From contig DASZMJ010000142.1 in NCBI GenBank assembly GCA_035551935.1, positions 1 to 28,323 on the forward strand: a DNA stretch of 28,323 nt. The letters are read 5' to 3'. Below, piece after piece: positions 24,065 to 28,323 of this stretch. The translations under genes were made by a program, and so were the position numbers. The DNA is from DASZMJ01 sp035551935. Its GTDB lineage: Bacteria; Planctomycetota; Planctomycetia; Isosphaerales; Isosphaeraceae. Position 1 is the first letter of the stretch. The number at the start of each line of letters is the position of its first letter. The notes under the pieces were generated by a model. The model worked only from the letters and a program-made list of their open reading frames with translations, was not told where the DNA came from and made no database searches.

Positions 24065-25648
24065 TCAAATAAAATGCCTTTTCTGGAACGGTCGGGGACC
24101 TGCTGCACTCGGCCGGGGGTGCTCCGATCGGGGGCAGGCCGTCGTCGACGAGGCGGTACCTCCCGCGTCCCGTGCATGGCGTCGCCGCCCGCGCAGCAGG
24201 GCCGCGAGACGCCCGGCGGCGGCCCGGACCGCGAACTCGACGACCTCGGCCACCCAGACCATCGCGATGTGCCGGTGCACCCAGGACCGCTGCCGCCGGC
24301 GCCCCCGGTCCCGCTCCCGCAGCAGCCGCCCGAGCCGCGCCGGCGTCAGGTGGAACCCGAGTTCCAGCCGCTTCACCGCCAGGAACAGCCGCCAGGGGCG
24401 CAGGCGACCCTCCGCGAGCACCTGGTGCCGGTAGTCCCACCGCGACTGGTCCGGCTCGACGACCGCTCGCCCCTGCACCTCCTCGCCGAACGGCGTCCAG
24501 GCGTGCGGGGTCGCGTACATCGCGTTCAGGTAGTCGCCGTCGTAGCGCCGCAGCCGCCGCGCGGCGGCGCGGAAGCTCGCCCGGTCCTCCCCCCCGAGCC
24601 CGACGATGTGCCCGAGGATCGAGAAGATGCCGTGCTCCTTCAGCAGCCGGCAGGCCAGCACGTCCTCGCGGGCGGTCGAGCCCTTCGCGACCTGGCGGAG
24701 CACCTCGTCGCTGGTCGAATCGATCCCCATCAGGACGTAGAGGATGCCCGCCGCCCGATAGAGCGGCAGGATGTCCCGGTCGCGGACGATGTCCGTGGCG
24801 CGGATCGTCGCGAAGAACCGCACCGGCAGCCGCCGCGCCGCGACCTCCTCCAGGAAGGCGCGCCAGCGGTCCGGGAGCGTCGTCGGGTTCTCGTCGGCGA
24901 GCGTCACGAAGCCGACGCGGTGGGCCCGGTGGAGCCACTCGACCTCGTCGGCTAGCCGCGCCGGGTCGCGGTGCCGCCACTTGACCCAGAAGCCGTGCTG
25001 CCCGCAGTAGGTGCAGCGGTGCGGGCAACCGCGCGAGAACTGGACGATCGCCGCCCGCCCCAGCCCGAAGCACCGGTAGTCGTCCCAGCGCCCGATCAAC
25101 TCCCAGCCGACCCGCCAGCGGTCGAGGTCCGGCAGCGGCGGGCGGGCGTCGGTCTGCACGACCTCGCCGCCCGCCCGATAGGCGAGCCCGGGGACGCCGG
25201 CCAGGTACCCCGACGCCCCCGGTCCGCCGGCGTCGAGGGCGCGCAGCAGGTCCACCGCGGTCGCCTCCCCCTCGCCGCGGACGACGACGTCGACCGCCGG
25301 CTCCTCGGCGAGGATGCGGGCGGCGTGGTAAGTCGGGTACACGCCGCCGTAGACGGTGACCACGCCCGGACAGCTTGCCTTGATCGCCCGCAGCATGCGC
25401 GTGCAGGCGGGGTGGGCGGGCGTCGAGCCGGCGTGCCCGGTCATGACCACGTCCGGGCCCCGGCGCCGGACCTCGCGGGCGATCGCCGCCGGCCCCAGGC
25501 GGCGGCATTCCGCGTCGAGCAACTCCACGCGGTGGCCGGCGTCGATCAGGGGGCCGCCGACCATGAGCAGGCCGAGCGGGACCTGGTGGCCGACGCCGAA
25601 GTTGGAGGTGATGGTCTGGTACGGGGGGTTGACGAGGAGAACCTTCAC
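24065..25648 (-). CDS. B12-binding radical SAM protein, BchE-like
   Basis: The protein has 527 residues. The N-terminal part (1-150) is a cobalamin-binding-like Rossmann domain (MKVLLVNPPY, GLLMVGGPLIDAGHRVELLDAE, YGGVYPTYHAARIL, VVVRGEGEAT). The radical SAM core has the iron-sulfur motif Cys208-x3-Cys212-x2-Cys215 (RGCPHRCTYCGQ). The sequence after it, GFWVKWRHRDP, then FVTLADENPTT, RATDIVRD, LMGIDSTSDEVLRQVAKGST and HIVGLGGEDRASFR, follows the layout of the anaerobic Mg-protoporphyrin IX monomethyl ester cyclase BchE. A basic, low-complexity tail follows residue 470. Start: GTG at 25648, with CAGGAG upstream and the domain beginning at residue 1. No bacteriochlorophyll or haem synthesis gene is nearby, so a different but related reaction (oxygen-independent oxidation or methylation of a tetrapyrrole or other ring) is as likely. 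Reaction unknown. Confidence 0.85.
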   Translation of the reverse strand: MKVLLVNPPYQTITSNFGVGHQVPLGLLMVGGPLIDAGHRVELLDAECRRLGPAAIAREVRRRGPDVVMTGHAGSTPAHPACTRMLRAIKASCPGVVTVYGGVYPTYHAARILAEEPAVDVVVRGEGEATAVDLLRALDAGGPGASGYLAGVPGLAYRAGGEVVQTDARPPLPDLDRWRVGWELIGRWDDYRCFGLGRAAIVQFSRGCPHRCTYCGQHGFWVKWRHRDPARLADEVEWLHRAHRVGFVTLADENPTTLPDRWRAFLEEVAARRLPVRFFATIRATDIVRDRDILPLYRAAGILYVLMGIDSTSDEVLRQVAKGSTAREDVLACRLLKEHGIFSILGHIVGLGGEDRASFRAAARRLRRYDGDYLNAMYATPHAWTPFGEEVQGRAVVEPDQSRWDYRHQVLAEGRLRPWRLFLAVKRLELGFHLTPARLGRLLRERDRGRRRQRSWVHRHIAMVWVAEVVEFAVRAAAGRLAALLRGRRRHARDAGGTASSTTACPRSEHPRPSAAGPRPFQKRHFI

Positions 25649-25966
25649 GCCTTCGGCTCCTGTCCCGGCTCGGGGGCGGGCCGCCCGGCGCGGGAGGGAC
25701 GGCCCCGGGCACACCCTCTCGTGCCCCGGGGTCGGCGCGGGCGGAACGCTCCTCAATACCACGGACCGTGCCGCGATTCCGATCCATCACCGGGATCTCG
25801 GGATCGATGGGGTCGGCCAGCCCGGGAGGCGGGCGACGACGACTTGGTGGAGACTGCCGCCGGGTGTGAAGGGCGAGGGGGCAGCCGGAGCCGGGACGCA
25901 CCTCGACTCGTCCCAACGAGGTCGGCACCATCGAGCGGGTGTTTCCGGAGGATCGTCGCAGGCGGG

Positions 25967-26118
25967 TCACTCCGGCTCGGGCGGGTCGGGGCGACCGATC
26001 GCCAGGGATGGGAGGCGGCGAATGCGTACTTGCCGGCGAGACGGGCATGATCGTCGGCGATCGCCCGCACATCGGCGATCTTCGGCCTCACGTCCGCGAC
26101 ATCCGGCTTGAACTCCTG
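25967..26118 (-). pseudogene. Decayed small gene with PDPPEPE tail
   Basis: The minus strand encodes EFKPDVADVRPKIADVRAIAD then HARLAGKYAFAASHPWRSVAP. Adding one C in a CCCC run then continues the text as DPPEPE followed by a stop at 25967. Short planctomycete proteins often end in a KYxxAAxxPWxxVxPDPPEPE-like tail, so this is read as the end of such a gene with a one-base deletion and a lost 5' part. The rest of 25649-26274 shows no gene. Confidence 0.4.
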
Positions 26119-26159
26119 CCCACCCGTGGAGACGGATGCGAAGGACGGCACCGGGCGAC

Positions 26160-26188
26160 TTGCAGGTCGGCCGTCGAGGGGCGAGAAT
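26160..26188 (+). promoter_or_regulatory. Possible sigma70-like promoter for the second ceramidase gene
   Basis: TTGCAG (26160-26165), a 17-base spacer and GAGAAT (26183-26188) lie about 85 bases before the ATG at 26275. The match to consensus is moderate. Confidence 0.3.
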
Positions 26189-26274
26189 GCCGGTCCGTCA
26201 CCGCGCCTCCGCCGAAGTCCTTGGACCCGCGCCGGGAGGCCCGGCACCGCCCCGCCACACTCCGGAGCGACCCG

Positions 26275-27597
26275 ATGAACGGCCGAGACTCCGCCAGGCG
26301 CCTGGCCCTACGCCCGACCACGTCGCTGGCCGTCGCCCTGCTCTGCCTGATGGCATCGGTCCGGGACGCTCGGGCGGCGGGCATCCGGGCCGGCGTCGCC
26401 CAGGTCGACATCACGCCCCCGACCGGCGGGCTGACGGCCGGCTACGCCGGCGCGCCGCCGACCGACGGCGTCCACGACCCGCTCTCGGCTCGGGTGCTGG
26501 TCTTGGCGTCCGGGAAGTCGACGGTCGCGCTGGCCGTCTGCGACCTCTGCACCTTCAATTCCGCCCGGCTCCACGAGCAGATGCCCGCGCTGGGCATCGA
26601 CCGGCTCCTGCTCCTGAACACGCACACCCACGCCGGGCCGAAGATGGACCAGGACGACTTCCCACGCCCGGGGGAGCCCTGGCGCGAGGCGGTGGAGCGT
26701 CGCGTGCTCGACGCCATCCGGCGGGCGAAGGCGGACATGTTCGACGCCTCTTTCCGCGCCGGCGAGGGCGAGTTGCAACTGGGCTACAATCGCCTGGTCC
26801 GGCGGGGCGACTACGCGGTGACGCACTTCGAGAACCCCGAGCACATCCCCTTCGGGCCGGTCGACCCGACCGTCGGCGTGATCCGGGTCACCGACGAGAA
26901 GGCGAAGGTCCGCGCCGTGCTGGTCGCCTATGCCTGCCACCCGGTCATCCTGGGCCCCCGCAACAGCAAGCTGTCGGCCGACTACCCCGGCGTGATGCGC
27001 CGGCGCGTCGAGGAGAAGCTCGGCGGGGAGTCGACGTGCTTCTTCATCCAGGGCGGCGGGGGCGACATCAATCCCCTGCTGATGGCGCGGGGCGAGGATC
27101 GCGCCGGGGACTTCGAGGTCGTCGAGCGGGTCGGCCGCCGGCTGGCCGATGAAGTCCTCGACGTCCTGCGAGGGATGGAGGACCGCCCGGGGGCGTCGGA
27201 GCGACTCGCGTCCGCCTCCAGAGCGATCACGGTCGCGGACCGCTGGCACCCGGACCGGGACGTCAAGCTCGGCGTGACGACGCTGCTGCTCAACGACGAC
27301 ATCGCGATCGTCACGATGCCGGGCGAGCCGTTCCACCGGTTCCAGGTCGACGTCCGCCGCAAGGCCGGCGTGCCGCACGCGTACCTCTTCGGCTACTGCT
27401 GCGACGGCCCCTACGCCTGGCCCAGCTACCTGCCCGACCTGGAGTCGGCGGCGCGGGGCGGCTACGGGGCCAGCGACACGACCCGCGCCGAGGTCGGCGC
27501 CGGCGAGCGGCTGGTCGACGCGGGGCTGGTCCAACTCTTCACGCTCCAGGGCCGGCTCAAGGCGGAGCCGCGGCGTCATACCTTCGAGGAGAAGTGA
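26275..27597 (+). CDS. Secreted neutral/alkaline ceramidase-type protein (PF04734-like)
   Basis: The protein has 440 residues, with a signal peptide at about 1-35 (TSLAVALLCLMASVRDARA). The single domain starts RAGVAQVDITPP and has zinc-site candidates HTH at 117-119 (LNTHTHAGPK) and His222 (YACHPV); a Glu in MPGEPF lies where the metal-binding Glu is expected. The catalytic loop GDVSPN of true ceramidases reads GGGGDINP (260-267), with Asn at the Ser position, as in many bacterial members. Ceramide hydrolysis should therefore not be assumed. It shares long segments with the ceramidase half of the protein at 1212-2918 (ENPE.IPFGPVDP.VGVI, SADYPG, SAARGGYGA), so the two are paralogues about 24 kb apart. 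The ATG at 26275 follows CGGAGCG. Longer in-frame starts upstream lack a signal peptide at the N-terminus. Confidence 0.85.
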   Translation: MNGRDSARRLALRPTTSLAVALLCLMASVRDARAAGIRAGVAQVDITPPTGGLTAGYAGAPPTDGVHDPLSARVLVLASGKSTVALAVCDLCTFNSARLHEQMPALGIDRLLLLNTHTHAGPKMDQDDFPRPGEPWREAVERRVLDAIRRAKADMFDASFRAGEGELQLGYNRLVRRGDYAVTHFENPEHIPFGPVDPTVGVIRVTDEKAKVRAVLVAYACHPVILGPRNSKLSADYPGVMRRRVEEKLGGESTCFFIQGGGGDINPLLMARGEDRAGDFEVVERVGRRLADEVLDVLRGMEDRPGASERLASASRAITVADRWHPDRDVKLGVTTLLLNDDIAIVTMPGEPFHRFQVDVRRKAGVPHAYLFGYCCDGPYAWPSYLPDLESAARGGYGASDTTRAEVGAGERLVDAGLVQLFTLQGRLKAEPRRHTFEEK

Positions 27598-27764
27598 CCC
27601 GGATTCGGTCCCGCTCCGTTGCCGGAGTCGAGCGACGTCCACCGCGGCGATCGAGGCGGCGTCGCGCTCCGAGTCGCTCGGTGTGCGAGCGAAGATGAAC
27701 CGGAGGGAGACCAATCGACGCGAGGCGGGGCGAGCCCTTGCCCTTCGAAGCTCTCTTGCCTCGC
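27598..27764. other. Spacer between the ceramidase gene and the murC promoter
   Basis: No gene is visible. Together with the 184-base leader after the promoter (27794-27977), this makes a 380-base non-coding stretch before murC. I see no riboswitch or RNA gene in it. Confidence 0.4.
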
Positions 27765-27793
27765 TTGACGCCCCCCATGGGGGGGGCTAGGAT
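27765..27793 (+). promoter_or_regulatory. Strong sigma70-like promoter for murC with a palindromic spacer
   Basis: TTGACG (27765-27770), exactly 17 bases, and TAGGAT (27788-27793) form a near-consensus promoter. The spacer is CCCCCC-AT-GGGGGGGG-C, which contains the perfect palindrome CCCCCCATGGGGGG. The predicted RNA start is near 27800, leaving a leader of about 178 bases before the ATG at 27978. Confidence 0.65.
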
Positions 27794-27977
27794 GGCCGCG
27801 GGCCGCGACTTGAGATGGCGGGTGGCGCGGGTCGCGCCGAGGGGCGGCCCCGGAAAGGCTGCAAGCGTCGTGACGGCCGGTCCGATATTGGGGACGGGGC
27901 GGGCGCCGCCGGGCGGGGCCCGGTCGCGTCGCCCACGGATCGAGATCGGGCCGGGACGATGCGAGGGGCCACCGACG

Positions 27978-28323
27978 ATGCAGCCATCGGGTTCGGGTCG
28001 CGACCGGGACCACGACCAAGACCAACCGCGAGGGCCCCGCGCCTGGGATGACGGCGTCGGCGCCGTCCATATCGTCGGGATCGGTGGGAGGGGCATGGCG
28101 GGGCTGGCCCAGTGGCTTCTGGGGAGCGGCGTGGCCGTCACCGGCTCGGAACCCGGGACCGGCCCGGTCGTCGACCGCCTCCGGAGCCTCGGCGCCCGGG
28201 TCGCGACCGGCCCGAACCCGGCCCGCTTCTCCGGGGCGACCCGCCTGGTCGTCCCCGCCCCCGGCACCCCGATCGTCCACCCCGATTGCCTCCGCGCCGC
28301 GCGGCTCGGCCTGCCCCGGGCCG
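27978..28323 (+). CDS. murC: UDP-N-acetylmuramate-L-alanine ligase, N-terminal part (runs off right edge)
   Basis: The 115 visible residues start at the ATG at 27978 and continue past the window. After a polar, charged leader of about 28 residues the sequence VHIVGIGGRGMAGLAQWLL (30-48) gives the Mur ligase N-terminal Rossmann loop GxGGxGM at 35-40 that binds the UDP-sugar. This is followed by VTGSEPG, DRLRSLGARVATGPN and the segment RLVVPAPGTP, in the place of the usual VVVSSA. This order is that of MurC, which adds L-alanine to UDP-MurNAc in peptidoglycan synthesis in the cytoplasm. Mpl-type ligases share this N-terminus, so the missing part is needed to exclude them. The long leader is unusual but there is no in-frame start closer to the domain other than Met40 inside the loop. 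A strong promoter lies at 27765-27793. Confidence 0.8.
   Translation, partial: MQPSGSGRDRDHDQDQPRGPRAWDDGVGAVHIVGIGGRGMAGLAQWLLGSGVAVTGSEPGTGPVVDRLRSLGARVATGPNPARFSGATRLVVPAPGTPIVHPDCLRAARLGLPRA

Noticed and set aside
1..28323. Search for CRISPR arrays, tRNA, rRNA, defence systems and tandem repeats
   Set aside because: No regular direct repeats with spacers, no tRNA-like cloverleaf and no recognisable defence gene were seen by eye; a covariance-model scan would be needed to exclude small RNAs.

Overview
The window looks like chromosomal DNA from a planctomycete, probably of the Isosphaeraceae/Gemmatales side. The inference rests on very high GC and on families that are typical of or concentrated in that phylum. 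These are a TIGR03000 secreted protein, a PSCyt1/PSCyt2/PSD1 protein coupled to a DUF1501 protein, a Tat-exported Gfo/Idh/MocA oxidoreductase, an ECF sigma factor paired with a membrane Ser/Thr kinase, and decayed copies of planctomycete-type IS genes. No rRNA, tRNA or CRISPR array was recognised.

Layout, left to right. The 5' end of a TIGR03000 gene runs off the left edge (minus). A broken IS701-type transposase follows. Next is a secreted ceramidase-family protein whose N-terminus is half of an alpha/beta hydrolase, then a quinone oxidoreductase (minus) and a 500-residue exported haem protein with one CXXCH. From 6293 to 9142 a sigma factor is followed 12 bases later by a protein joining a zinc-binding anti-sigma-like motif, a Ser/Thr kinase, a membrane segment and a DUF2807 (GIN) extracytoplasmic domain. 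A Tat-exported beta-propeller follows. A minus-strand block then carries, in transcription order, a Gfo/Idh/MocA oxidoreductase, the PSD1 cytochrome protein and the DUF1501 protein; the last two form an operon. A two-domain alpha/beta hydrolase and a 2OG-Fe(II) oxygenase converge at about 19.6 kb.

From 20.9 to 22.5 kb the region looks rearranged: a fusion of transposase and integrase-tail remnants, an unidentified 302-residue protein, and a truncated acetyltransferase overlapping it by 4 bases. After that come an exported Ntn hydrolase of the choloylglycine hydrolase/penicillin V acylase type, a BchE-like B12-binding radical SAM enzyme (minus), a second ceramidase-family protein, and the start of murC with a strong promoter.

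Most intact genes encode exported or membrane proteins (Sec, Tat or one-pass). The window is a set of short independent units, not one pathway. The clearest functional couplings are sigma factor with kinase, and PSD1 with DUF1501. The items most worth following up are the sigma/kinase/GIN pair, the hydrolase-ceramidase chimera and the BchE-like enzyme without visible pigment-synthesis neighbours. Many very long antisense reading frames here are a product of the GC-rich codon pattern and were not annotated.
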